Assembly (NCBI RefSeq): GCF_025151385.1
Contig: NZ_CP102287.1
Coordinates: forward strand, 310,001-374,000
Direction: 5' to 3'
Length of the DNA: 64,000 nt
Source of the DNA: Hoylesella buccalis ATCC 35310
Lineage (GTDB): Bacteria > Bacteroidota > Bacteroidia > Bacteroidales > Bacteroidaceae
In this document: positions 1 to 8,122 of the stretch, one piece after another
How positions within the stretch are numbered: the stretch's first letter is position 1
Layout: every line of letters begins with the position of its first letter
Notes under the pieces: model-generated
Database searches by the model: none
What the model was told of the DNA's origin: nothing
The model's input: the letters and a program-made list of their open reading frames with translations, nothing else
Translations under genes and position numbers: made by a program

Positions 1-1005
1 AACAAGGCAATAGGCTATGATTGCCGATGAAATTTGGATTCTCACAGCATTCTCTGTAGTACCCCAAAACTTCTTGATCTTGAGGTGCTGCTTTAGCCAT
101 TTGAAGAACAGCTCTATCTGCCATCTATTCTTGTAAAGATTGGCGATTTCAGGTGCTGTAAGATGAAAGGCATTGGTTAGGAAAGCAAACTCCCTGTCTT
201 GTTCTTCATCATAGAATTTGACGAGTCTGAGTTTCTCTGGATACTTTCGGTATGAATTGTATTCAATGAATTCAATTACAGCATCTGTCAATATATTCTT
301 TGGCAACCTGCGTCTCCATTTACAGCATTTGTATTGCAGATTCTTCTTGGCTCGCACAACAAAGAACGATTCATGCTGATGTATTTTGAAAAGTTCCTTG
401 AATGCATTATATCCACGGTCGAATACATAGTAAGAACCTGATTCATAAGGAATTTCCTTCATGGAATTTGAGTCGTAAATGGATGCTGTAGAGATATGGA
501 AGAAAGCAGGAACCTGAGATTCGAGGTCATATAACACATGTGCTTTTATCCCTCCCTTCTTCTTACGGAACTTTGCCCACCAGAAGACTGACAAACACAA
601 AGGAATTGTCGTTGAGTCGAAGGCATACACATTGCCTTTCAACTTGAAGACATCCGTTACCCGTTTCTTTCTGGCTTGCTCCATCATATAGAAAGCAAAG
701 TCTTCAAAGATACGGTAGTCACGATTCTGATTGGCTGAAGCAAATGTCGTTTTCGCAATAGGCTTACGCCCTAATCCAAGATGGTATTGCTTTGCTCTAT
801 GTGCTTCAAAAGCAACTATCAAATCTCGCAAACTCTCTCGATTACTCAGTTGACCAAACATCATAGCAAGCAACTGATTCCAACAAGTGAAATGCTTCAC
901 ATAGCGGTTTCCATCATACTTGCGAACATAGTTGTTAAACTGAGTTCTGTTCAAAAAAGCGGTGAGCTGGGCAAAAACGTATTTGTCTTGGAACATAACA
1001 GTCAT
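1..1005 (-). CDS. IS4-family transposase with DUF4372-like N-terminus (3' end off window)
   Basis: DDE transposase, partial. It starts at the ATG complementary to 1003-1005 and reads leftward through the window edge, giving the first ~335 residues of the 390-residue protein encoded intact at 5380-6552. It holds the DUF4372-type N-terminal region, the first catalytic Asp in AFDSTTI, and the DRGYN segment. The YREK signature (Y-x2-R-x3-E-x6-K) lies at about 88-123. A TAnnTTTG -7 box (TAACTTTG) sits just upstream of the start, inside the element. Not disrupted in the visible part. Confidence 0.93.
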   Translation of the reverse strand, partial: MTVMFQDKYVFAQLTAFLNRTQFNNYVRKYDGNRYVKHFTCWNQLLAMMFGQLSNRESLRDLIVAFEAHRAKQYHLGLGRKPIAKTTFASANQNRDYRIFEDFAFYMMEQARKKRVTDVFKLKGNVYAFDSTTIPLCLSVFWWAKFRKKKGGIKAHVLYDLESQVPAFFHISTASIYDSNSMKEIPYESGSYYVFDRGYNAFKELFKIHQHESFFVVRAKKNLQYKCCKWRRRLPKNILTDAVIEFIEYNSYRKYPEKLRLVKFYDEEQDREFAFLTNAFHLTAPEIANLYKNRWQIELFFKWLKQHLKIKKFWGTTENAVRIQISSAIIAYCLV

Positions 1006-1115
1006 TTAAATTTGACTGCAAAGTTACGAAATCAAGTCCGTTTCATTTCAAAACACCACCTAATAGACTGTATTTCAATTAATTCAAAGAGCGATTAGCC
1101 CACCTTAACGGGACA
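1..1115 (-). mobile_element. IS4-type insertion sequence, copy A (cut by window edge)
   Basis: This is the same element as 5270-6582 in inverse orientation. Position x here matches 6385-x there, and every stretch I compared was identical. Its transposase-start end carries the terminal repeat TGTCCCGTTAA (reverse complement at 1105-1115), followed by TTAG (CTAA on the element strand), the kind of 4-bp target seen at the other copies. The far end lies outside the window. Confidence 0.93.
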
Positions 1116-1150
1116 TTAGTGATTGCATGTATCTAAAAGAAATATGGTCA

Positions 1151-1642
1151 ATGAAAAAAGTCGATAAAGGTGTGTTGCGGATAATGCACTATTTATCCGT
1201 TCTTTTTTCTTTTGAGAACTTCTACAATAAGAAAGTGGATGAGAGAAAGAATGAGAAAGAATTGTGGGATTATATGTATGAGAAGGATGGAGGGGTGTCT
1301 ATAGGCTTCGCCCACCATTGGTTTGGGTATTTCTATTCTGGTTATTCTATATTCTTGTCATTTGTTTTACTGGGAATCCCAGATGGTATGTTTGGGGGTG
1401 TGAATCTAATTGTAGCAATGACAATAATCGCACTGCCTATCGGTTTGTGTTATATCCCTGCATATAGGGCCGTTTTTTCAAAAGACCGTTATCTGAAATA
1501 CTTTAAGCAATTTGAGAAAGAAGATGAGCAATGGCATAAGAAATGGAATCGGATAACATGGGCGTTCTGCATCGGCTCTGTAGTTTTCACAATTAGCGGA
1601 ATATTTGCGATGTGGGGAGTCAGCTTATTATTCAGAGGATAA
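1151..1642 (+). CDS. small multi-pass membrane protein, unknown function (candidate immunity-type)
   Basis: I do not recognise the family. The 163-residue reading from the ATG at 1151 begins MKKVDKGVLR; an in-frame ATG at 1127 is possible but lies only 8 nt past the IS target site. The protein has about three hydrophobic segments (roughly residues 55-75, 80-105 and the C-terminal 25), with a charged stretch rich in Lys, Glu and Asp between the second and third. It is the first of a run of small unrelated orphan genes around an RHS remnant (2244-2456). Such runs in Bacteroidales often hold immunity genes for polymorphic toxins. That role is inferred from position only; there is no motif for it. 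Confidence 0.55.
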   Translation: MKKVDKGVLRIMHYLSVLFSFENFYNKKVDERKNEKELWDYMYEKDGGVSIGFAHHWFGYFYSGYSIFLSFVLLGIPDGMFGGVNLIVAMTIIALPIGLCYIPAYRAVFSKDRYLKYFKQFEKEDEQWHKKWNRITWAFCIGSVVFTISGIFAMWGVSLLFRG

Positions 1643-1696
1643 AATGAATAAAAGTTATCCAAGGCCATGCCAAAGTGAGATTAAAAACAGATAGAA

Positions 1697-2128
1697 ATGA
1701 ACACTTTAAAGTTATCTATAATTACTTGTCTTTCAATACTATATTCTCTCACATCTTTTGCAGAGGTAAAATCGGATGTCAGCATTGAAATAGGAAGCTT
1801 CGACTCTATACCATCAGAGATAGATGGTGGTTGTTGTGTTTTTTATAAGTATCCAGGCAAAGTGCGAAATAAAGGCTACATTATGGTGAACGATCTTGCG
1901 ACCACAGCTTACATGATGGTTAATCGTCATCTTGAAGAGTTTACTCTTGTGGCCAATAAGAAAGATGTTTTTTGGTATAAGAATAAAAAATTCACTTTAA
2001 AAGTGACGATTAACAGTACAACGAGTAAAGGCCATGGTGAGTCTTTCAATGTGAAGGGCATCCTTATCGTGGAAGATTACAACAAGAATAGACGAAAACT
2101 TGCTTTCTGTGGGAATTGTAGTTGGTAG
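1697..2128 (+). CDS. small secreted protein, unknown function
   Basis: A 143-residue protein with a clear N-terminal signal peptide (MNTLKLSIITCLSILYSLTS, then FAEV), cleaved probably after the Ala of SFA. The mature part is beta-rich in composition and contains two Cys pairs: CC near residue 46 and CGNC at the C-terminus, which could form disulfides in the periplasm. It lies 54 nt after the membrane protein at 1151-1642, same strand, possibly co-transcribed. No family recognised. Its neighbourhood (RHS remnant and other orphans) makes a periplasmic immunity protein one possibility, with no direct support. Confidence 0.55.
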   Translation: MNTLKLSIITCLSILYSLTSFAEVKSDVSIEIGSFDSIPSEIDGGCCVFYKYPGKVRNKGYIMVNDLATTAYMMVNRHLEEFTLVANKKDVFWYKNKKFTLKVTINSTTSKGHGESFNVKGILIVEDYNKNRRKLAFCGNCSW

Positions 2129-2243
2129 TTTATGCTTTAGTATTAAGAGTAATTGAGGGTATCGCCCACATGTTAGAATGTGAATGATGATGATGTGTAG
2201 GAACTAACACTTTCAAGTCACTACACATGCTAATCACATTAGG

Positions 2244-2456
2244 GTGTACCTGCCGAATCCTATGAGCGATTTCGGAGGCTGTTATATAGAAACTTTTAGT
2301 GTAGATAAAAATTATGGACGATTAGGCAACATCCTATCCGTTATGGATGAAAATGGTGCAAAGGTCTTCGATGCCTCCTACGATGCGTGGGGCAGGCAGA
2401 CGGTGACGATCAACACCATGGGTCTGCACCGTGGCTACACGGGACATCGTCGTTAA
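2244..2456 (+). pseudogene. RHS-repeat core remnant
   Basis: A 70-codon open stretch (GTG at 2244) reading LGNILSVMDENG, then ASYDAWGRQT and HRGYTGH. These are the closing segments of the RHS/YD-repeat core found just before the PxxxxDPxG-type junction and toxin tip of Bacteroidales RHS proteins. Normally this follows more than 1000 residues of YD repeats and continues into a conserved hinge. Here both sides are missing and the frame ends three codons after GYTGH. I read it as a decayed leftover of a polymorphic toxin gene, most likely a displaced tip cassette. Confidence 0.7.
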
Positions 2457-2540
2457 ATTATTACGTTTAACTTTTATGTAATTATGTTGTATTTTAAGTT
2501 TCAATATCGGCACCGTAAAAAAGAAATCCCAGTGCAAACG

Positions 2541-2888
2541 ATGAAAGAAAAAAACTTATGTAGTAGAATTCGTTTTATTTTGAGCAAATATTTTAATGCC
2601 GATCCAGACTTTTTTGATAAATTAGGCGATGTAGCAATGTGGTATTTAGAATATGATGAAAAATACGATGAACCTTTTCGAGAAATAGGAATTGATAGCG
2701 GTGGAAAAATAATAGTAAAAATGCCCGATGAAAGGAATTACGGTTATTGGTTGGATACAAACTGTGATTTGCAATTCTTCAAGAAATTCAATATTCAAAT
2801 GATAACGGAACAAGAGTTTAATAATTTATGGAACTCTGTCTATTATGATAGAAAAAAAGGTGAACTTAAACCTGTTCATAGCTTCTGA
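2541..2888 (+). CDS. small soluble protein, unknown function (candidate RHS-linked immunity protein)
   Basis: A 115-residue protein from the ATG at 2541 (MKEKNLCSR); an upstream in-frame ATG at 2484 would add 19 basic residues that look non-coding. No signal peptide or membrane segment. It is acidic, rich in Asp, Glu and aromatics, with segments like KLGDVAMWYLEYDE and YGYWLDTNCDLQ. The small, acidic, cytosolic character and the position right after an RHS tip remnant fit an immunity protein. Family not recognised, so this is inference. Confidence 0.5.
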   Translation: MKEKNLCSRIRFILSKYFNADPDFFDKLGDVAMWYLEYDEKYDEPFREIGIDSGGKIIVKMPDERNYGYWLDTNCDLQFFKKFNIQMITEQEFNNLWNSVYYDRKKGELKPVHSF

Positions 2889-3037
2889 CAGGGTGTCCAA
2901 ACAAAACACTCATCCTTGTTTGAAGAGTTGCAAAACAATATTCATGGGATGAAATTCGCATTAAGAAGTTATACCATCGAAGAATTGTTGTTAGAGATTT
3001 TAACGGTAAGTTTGATAAGACAATTCAATAGAAAATT
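2889..3037 (+). other. short gene-debris stretch
   Basis: Between two orphan genes. One frame reads FEELQNNIHGMKFALRSY and on to a stop shortly before 3040, with no start that would make a sensible gene. It looks like the C-terminal tail of a lost coding sequence. Not identified. Confidence 0.3.
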
Positions 3038-3589
3038 ATGAATAAGAACATAAAGATGATTCTCCTGTTAATATTGCTATTTGTAATTTATAGTTGTACT
3101 ACAAATACGGTTAAAAAAGAAAGTCTTTCGGGAAATTCTCAAAAGGATAGTATTTCCACAAAGTATGATGACTCTATTGTAGTGAGGAGCCATGTAGACA
3201 AAACAATAGGAAAGGAATTATCATTATGGATGCATAATAATTCAAATAAACCTATTAGACTGAAAAGAGAATACCAGATACAGGTTCTTGAGGACAGTAC
3301 TTGGCTTACACTTGTAAAAGCACACTTGGATGCAGAGCCATCGATACATCCAAAAGATACTTTAACCGTCAAATTTGATTTAAAGATTCCTCAAGTAAGT
3401 AGAAATCTTTTAAAAGAAAAAATAGGAAGGTGGACATATTCTCACAAAGAGACCTATAGAATTATCAATATCATATATGTTGATAATCCAAAAGACACGT
3501 TACCCATTAAAACGTTATTTAATACGGGTAATCTTAACTTTGTATATGGAGGGAAAAAACATGGAGTGATAATTACCGAACTCCATTAA
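3038..3589 (+). CDS. small lipoprotein, unknown function
   Basis: A 183-residue protein with a lipoprotein signal: Lys-rich start, hydrophobic core LLLILLFVIY and lipobox Cys at residue 20 (YSC). The mature part is rich in Lys and Ser and seems to form one beta-rich domain (residues about 50-180). No family recognised. It is the last orphan gene before the methyltransferase operon, which has its own promoter, and belongs by position to the RHS-linked cluster. A periplasmic immunity lipoprotein is possible but unproven. Confidence 0.55.
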   Translation: MNKNIKMILLLILLFVIYSCTTNTVKKESLSGNSQKDSISTKYDDSIVVRSHVDKTIGKELSLWMHNNSNKPIRLKREYQIQVLEDSTWLTLVKAHLDAEPSIHPKDTLTVKFDLKIPQVSRNLLKEKIGRWTYSHKETYRIINIIYVDNPKDTLPIKTLFNTGNLNFVYGGKKHGVIITELH

Positions 3590-3666
3590 ACAATCATAGT
3601 GAGCTAGAGTCTATATAACAATAAAAGAAATATGGTCTATCACTAGGTTTTAGATTCGATTTTATG

Positions 3667-3674
3667 TATATTTG
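3667..3674 (+). promoter_or_regulatory. -7 box of the restriction-modification operon
   Basis: TATATTTG fits the Bacteroidetes TAnnTTTG consensus and lies about 120 nt before the methyltransferase start, in the only gap between the orphan genes and the R-M operon. Confidence 0.5.
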
Positions 3675-3796
3675 CAATGAAATATTGATTAAAATGGTCA
3701 TAGGTGGCAAATAATATAGGCTACGGAAGTTTATATCCTTATTTTGAGGATAAGTATATGATTTTTATTAAAACATTTTAAATGCGGTAAAAATTA

Positions 3797-4859
3797 ATGG
3801 AAGTAAATATTACAAAATATAAGGCAATTGATTTCTTTTGTGGCGGAGGCGGTATGACATGCGGACTTCGCCAAGCTGGTATAAATGTTATAGCTGGAGT
3901 TGATTTCGATAAGGATGCAAAAGAGACTTACGAGTATAATAATCCAGGTGCAGTCTTTATCCAATCAGATATTAAAGCGTTGCACTGTAATTATTTTGAA
4001 ATAAACTTCAATTTACAAAAAAAATGACGACAACTTAATTTTTGTCGGATGTAGTCCTTGCCAATTTTATAGCATAATACGTTCCGATAAAAACAAATCA
4101 ATTCAGTCAAAGGACTTATTAATTGATTTTGCCCGCTTCGTTGATTATTATAAGCCTGGATATATTTTAGTAGAGAATGTACCTGGAATTATAACTCATA
4201 GAGATAGCATATTGCCAGATTTTCTTGGAAAGTTAAAAGAGATAGGATATGGCAAAATCGTATATCGAGTTGTAAATATGAGCAATTACGGCATACCGCA
4301 AAGTAGAAAACGTTTTTCATTAATAGCCACTCGATTAAAAAATACAGATATTCATTTGCCCGCTCCCGAAAAAGAAAGCAAATTACTTCGTGACGCCATT
4401 GGACCGCAAAACGGATTCCCAAAGATTAAAGCAGGTCATAGAGATTTGAGTGATTTTAATCACACAGCAGCAGGATTGAGTGAAAAAGGATTGCGTCGTA
4501 TGGCAAAAACGCGACATAACGGAGGTGACAGATTGGGCTGGGCAAATGATTCGGAATTACAACTCAAATGTTTTATAGGGAAAGATTCCTCTTTTAAAGA
4601 TACATACGGGCGAATGAGTTGGGATAAACCTGCTCCAACGATTACCACTAAGTTTTTCAGCATTTCGAACGGACGTTTCGGACACCCCGATGAAGATAGG
4701 GCTGTTTCTCTGCGTGATGGAGCAACTTTACAAAGCTTTCCAAAAACTTACGTTTTCAAAACTAATGGCATTGCTGCAACCGCTAAACTCATTGGTAACG
4801 CCGTGCCTCCAGAATATGCCAGAAGGTTAGGTGAAGTAATAATTAAAAATTCTATTTAA
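3797..4859 (+). pseudogene. DNA (cytosine-5) methyltransferase, frameshifted
   Basis: C5 methyltransferase that would methylate a specific cytosine and protect DNA from the partner nuclease. Frame 1 (3797-4027) carries motif I (DFFCGGGGM, residues 12-20, SAM binding). The frame then breaks in a run of eight A after a C (4017-4024). Removing one A reopens the gene to 4859 as a 353-residue protein of normal length. The second frame holds motif IV GCSPCQ (catalytic Cys codon 4059-4061), motif VI ENVP (~4173-4184), motif VIII QSRKRFSLIA, a short target-recognition region, RDGATLQSFP and motif X LIGNAVPP. As read, the SAM-binding and catalytic parts are separated, so no active enzyme is expected unless the run slips or is a sequencing error. 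The next gene starts 6 nt downstream. Confidence 0.92.
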
Positions 4860-4865
4860 AGCCAT

Positions 4866-5269
4866 ATGAAACATCATTTTTCCGTTACACCGAGAATCAT
4901 TGCACATTTCGGAGAAGACTTGATTAAAAATGAAAGTATTGCCATTCTTGAATTGGTGAAAAATTCGTATGATGCTTGTGCAACAGAATGTAAGGTAGAG
5001 TTTTATTCTGAAAATAAAGTACTTAAAAAGATAACTATTTCGGATAACGGATGCGGTATGAATGCCGATATAATAAAAAACGTTTGGCTTGTTGTTGGAA
5101 CCGATTACAAAAAATCCACTAAAAAGAATGAATGTGGGCGATATCCGTTGGGAGAGAAGGGAATCGGGAGACTCGGCGTTCATAAATTAGGACGAGAAAT
5201 CAGAGTCTTTTCAAAAACGACTCATGAAAATGAAGTTGAATTGTATATTGATTGGTCTAAATTCACTAA
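4866..5269 (+). pseudogene. GHKL (MORC/MutL-type) ATPase, truncated by an IS
   Basis: The first 135 residues of a GHKL ATPase. The N box is seen as LELVKNSYDACA, the G1 box as SDNGCGM, and the lid/G2 box as LGEKGIGRLG. This layout matches the Hsp90/MutL/MORC-like ATPases known from restriction-modification operons rather than histidine kinases, because it starts directly with the ATPase domain. The family is normally several hundred residues long. Here the IS at 5270 cuts it, adding an 11-residue tail from IS sequence (stop at 5306). On the far side of the IS the same frame stops within three codons (TTG TAG TAA), so the rest of the gene is missing, not just interrupted. Confidence 0.82.
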
Positions 5270-6582
5270 TGTCCCGTTAAGGTGGGCTAATCGCTCTTTG
5301 AATTAATTGAAATACAGTCTATTAGGTGGTGTTTTGAAATGAAACGGACTTGATTTCGTAACTTTGCAGTCAAATTTAAATGACTGTTATGTTCCAAGAC
5401 AAATACGTTTTTGCCCAGCTCACCGCTTTTTTGAACAGAACTCAGTTTAACAACTATGTTCGCAAGTATGATGGAAACCGCTATGTGAAGCATTTCACTT
5501 GTTGGAATCAGTTGCTTGCTATGATGTTTGGTCAACTGAGTAATCGAGAGAGTTTGCGAGATTTGATAGTTGCTTTTGAAGCACATAGAGCAAAGCAATA
5601 CCATCTTGGATTAGGGCGTAAGCCTATTGCGAAAACGACATTTGCTTCAGCCAATCAGAATCGTGACTACCGTATCTTTGAAGACTTTGCTTTCTATATG
5701 ATGGAGCAAGCCAGAAAGAAACGGGTAACGGATGTCTTCAAGTTGAAAGGCAATGTGTATGCCTTCGACTCAACGACAATTCCTTTGTGTTTGTCAGTCT
5801 TCTGGTGGGCAAAGTTCCGTAAGAAGAAGGGAGGGATAAAAGCACATGTGTTATATGACCTCGAATCTCAGGTTCCTGCTTTCTTCCATATCTCTACAGC
5901 ATCCATTTACGACTCAAATTCCATGAAGGAAATTCCTTATGAATCAGGTTCTTACTATGTATTCGACCGTGGATATAATGCATTCAAGGAACTTTTCAAA
6001 ATACATCAGCATGAATCGTTCTTTGTTGTGCGAGCCAAGAAGAATCTGCAATACAAATGCTGTAAATGGAGACGCAGGTTGCCAAAGAATATATTGACAG
6101 ATGCTGTAATTGAATTCATTGAATACAATTCATACCGAAAGTATCCAGAGAAACTCAGACTCGTCAAATTCTATGATGAAGAACAAGACAGGGAGTTTGC
6201 TTTCCTAACCAATGCCTTTCATCTTACAGCACCTGAAATCGCCAATCTTTACAAGAATAGATGGCAGATAGAGCTGTTCTTCAAATGGCTAAAGCAGCAC
6301 CTCAAGATCAAGAAGTTTTGGGGTACTACAGAGAATGCTGTGAGAATCCAAATTTCATCGGCAATCATAGCCTATTGCCTTGTTGCTATCGTACAACATG
6401 ATTTTCAACTTAAGCGATCGACTTATGAGGTTCTTCAGATTCTAAGTATTTCGCTTATGGATAAGACACCACTCGTAGATCTCTTCGAAAGGACTGATTT
6501 CAATAATGTCAAAGAACTCGATTGTCCCCTCTTTCCGGGGTTATTTGATTAATATTTAACTGGTCCCGATTTTAACGGGACA
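5270..6582 (+). mobile_element. IS4-type insertion sequence, copy B (1313 bp, complete)
   Basis: Terminal inverted repeat TGTCCCGTTAA at 5270-5280 and 6572-6582. It is flanked by CTAA on both sides (5266-5269 and 6583-6586); the match extends to ACTAAT if the terminal T/A is counted outside. One intact transposase gene. Same element as copy A at 1-1115, in inverted orientation, with the 5' ends of both facing the enclosed 4.15 kb. Confidence 0.95.
5380..6552 (+). CDS. IS4-family transposase, DUF4372 N-terminus
   Basis: Complete 390-residue DDE transposase that cuts and joins the element's ends. The N-terminal ~75 residues match the DUF4372 type. The catalytic core has the first Asp in YAFDSTTI, the second in YVFDRGYN, and the Glu in the IS4 YREK signature YKNRWQIELFFKWLK (Y-x2-R-x3-E-x6-K). 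A -7 box TAACTTTG at 5359-5366 lies 13 nt before the ATG, still within the element. Intact, so this copy may be active. A 105-codon open frame on the other strand near its start is a shadow. Confidence 0.96.
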   Translation: MTVMFQDKYVFAQLTAFLNRTQFNNYVRKYDGNRYVKHFTCWNQLLAMMFGQLSNRESLRDLIVAFEAHRAKQYHLGLGRKPIAKTTFASANQNRDYRIFEDFAFYMMEQARKKRVTDVFKLKGNVYAFDSTTIPLCLSVFWWAKFRKKKGGIKAHVLYDLESQVPAFFHISTASIYDSNSMKEIPYESGSYYVFDRGYNAFKELFKIHQHESFFVVRAKKNLQYKCCKWRRRLPKNILTDAVIEFIEYNSYRKYPEKLRLVKFYDEEQDREFAFLTNAFHLTAPEIANLYKNRWQIELFFKWLKQHLKIKKFWGTTENAVRIQISSAIIAYCLVAIVQHDFQLKRSTYEVLQILSISLMDKTPLVDLFERTDFNNVKELDCPLFPGLFD

Positions 6583-6585
6583 CTA

Positions 6586-6712
6586 ATGATTTGTAGTAAT
6601 GAAAATATTTTCGAGGGCTTGCCGAGGTTTGAAGATATCATAGAAAACGGAGGTCTATATTTTGGTTGCTGTGTGTTAAAAGGTAACTATATTAGAGACT
6701 TTAAATCACTAG
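6586..6712 (+). pseudogene. PD-(D/E)XK nuclease, N-terminal fragment
   Basis: Reads from ATG 6586 as MICSNENIFEGLPRFEDIIE and on to DFKSL, where the IS at 6713 interrupts it within a Val codon. Joining 6712 to 8127 (one copy of the target duplication removed) continues the frame as SLVEQFF and, after correcting one extra T, into the nuclease body at 8142-9332. The reconstructed protein is 443 residues. The 5' end abuts copy B of the IS, so the true start may be upstream sequence that is lost; the ATG overlaps the CTAA target site. Confidence 0.7.
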
Positions 6713-6817
6713 TGTCCGGTTAAAATTTCCAGACTATCATTTATTTCATTAATATTCAATGAGATACATCGATTTAAAAATTTTCCGATTTGATTTCTTA
6801 TCTTTGTACTGTCTCAT
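6713..6817 (+). repeat. inverted duplicate of the IS promoter end
   Basis: 105 bp matching the reverse complement of 8018-8122 with two mismatches that I can see. A 6-nt piece CACTAC separates it from the internal left IR at 6824. The element therefore has 105-bp terminal inverted repeats instead of the usual short ones. Confidence 0.88.
6799..6806 (+). promoter_or_regulatory. duplicated transposase promoter pointing antisense
   Basis: TATCTTTG (TAnnTTTG type) is the inverted copy of the box at 8029-8036 (minus strand) that should drive the transposase. Here it faces right, so transcription would run antisense through the whole transposase gene and toward the nuclease remnant. Confidence 0.5.
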
Positions 6818-6837
6818 CACTACTGTCCGGTTAAATT

Positions 6838-7998
6838 TTACCAAAGCGAAAGCTGGCGTTCATTTTCCGCATTTTGATTAATAATTGTTTTATCAAATAG
6901 TTCATTCAACGGAGTCCTCTCAAAGAGAACTTGTCCGATGACGTTAGAGTATATGTAAAGATTTTGCTTAATATGATACATCTTCAAAGCAATAATAAGA
7001 AGCAGATAATCGCAGATAGCTATCCATATTTGCGTAAAGACTGCATTCTGGGTTGTTCCATAGAACGACTTGATATGCAAGTGCTGCTTAATCCATTTGA
7101 AGAACGTCTCAATAGTCCAACGCTCTCGGTAGAGTTCTGCAATGGTAATCGCTGGAAGGATGAAGTCATTAGTCAAAAATCGATACACAACGTTCTGAGC
7201 ATAGTCTTCATATGTAACCAATCGCAATACGTCTGGATATTTCTTGGCAGTAAAGAGACCAGTGAGACTGATAGTTTCATCAGAGATGACACCAGTCTGC
7301 CTATCAACCACTCTTGTCTCGAAAACATTGTACTTCATATTATCCTTAGCTCGGGTAACAAAGTATGCATGTTGTTGTTGAAAGATTCGGAACAGCCGAT
7401 CAAAATCGACATATCCTTTATCCATAAGGTAATAGGCGCCTGTTTCGATTGGCAGCATATCCATAGCTTGGCTATCATGTACATTGCCGGGAGTAAGGAG
7501 AACAAAGTTAGGTATACTGTTCTTAACATCAACCAAGGTATGCATTTTGAACGCCCCTTTATCATGATGGAATTTTGCCCAAGGACAAAGCTGCAGACAA
7601 AGATTAATGGTACTACTGTCAAAAGCATAGACCATGTTGTCGATGTTCAGACGGTAATAATTATCCTTATAAAGGGTCTTAGCTCTATCGACAAGTATCA
7701 TTGCATAGTCTTGATAAATACGCCAGTTTTTCTTTTCGTTCATATCAGCAAGAGTAGATTTTGGCATGATTTTCAACCCCGCATGGTACAATTTGGAGTT
7801 GAATGCGGTAAGTTGAGCTTCTATACTTCGAAGACTTGCACTGCTAGTAAATTGAGCATAACTCATGACAAGAAACTGATCACGGCAAGTGAAACGTCTT
7901 GCATGAAAATCCCCTCGATATTTGTCAACACATTTCCTGAGCTCGTAATCAGGGATGAGAGACATCAGTTGCGAGAGTACAGTGTTTCCGACATTCAT
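6838..7998 (-). CDS. IS4-family transposase (second type)
   Basis: A 386-residue DDE transposase from the ATG at 7998 (MNVGNTVLSQ). A longer frame to 8076 exists, but its extra 26 codons cover the -7 box TATCTTTG (8029-8036, minus strand), so 7998 is the better start. Core motifs: YAFDSSTINLC with the first Asp, YLMDKGYVD with the second, and YRERWTIETFFKWIK, the IS4 YREK signature. Diverged from the transposase at 5380-6552 but of the same length and order. Intact. It may be subject to antisense transcription from 6799-6806. Confidence 0.95.
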   Translation of the reverse strand: MNVGNTVLSQLMSLIPDYELRKCVDKYRGDFHARRFTCRDQFLVMSYAQFTSSASLRSIEAQLTAFNSKLYHAGLKIMPKSTLADMNEKKNWRIYQDYAMILVDRAKTLYKDNYYRLNIDNMVYAFDSSTINLCLQLCPWAKFHHDKGAFKMHTLVDVKNSIPNFVLLTPGNVHDSQAMDMLPIETGAYYLMDKGYVDFDRLFRIFQQQHAYFVTRAKDNMKYNVFETRVVDRQTGVISDETISLTGLFTAKKYPDVLRLVTYEDYAQNVVYRFLTNDFILPAITIAELYRERWTIETFFKWIKQHLHIKSFYGTTQNAVFTQIWIAICDYLLLIIALKMYHIKQNLYIYSNVIGQVLFERTPLNELFDKTIINQNAENERQLSLW

Positions 7999-8122
7999 AT
8001 CCTGTGCTATCTTATATATGAGACAGTACAAAGATAAGAAATCAAATCGGAAAATTTTTAAATCGATGTATCTCATTGAATATTAACGAAATAAATGATA
8101 GTATGGAAATTTTAACCGGACA

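Larger units (their letters stand above)
6713..8122 (-). mobile_element. second IS4-type element, with a duplicated end (1410 bp)
   Basis: Outer ends TGTCCGGTTAAAATTTCC in inverted orientation, flanked by CTAG at 6709-6712 and 8123-8126. The true left end is internal at 6824 (TGTCCGGTTAAATTTTACC), so the core IS is 6824-8122 (1299 bp). The 105 bp at 6713-6817 are an inverted copy of the opposite, promoter-bearing end. Related to but clearly distinct from copies A and B (TGTCCGG versus TGTCCCG ends). Confidence 0.88.

Noticed and set aside
6931..8037. 368-codon open frame on the plus strand
   Set aside because: It is antisense to the intact transposase at 6838-7998, whose catalytic motifs are clear; the plus-strand text has no family look.
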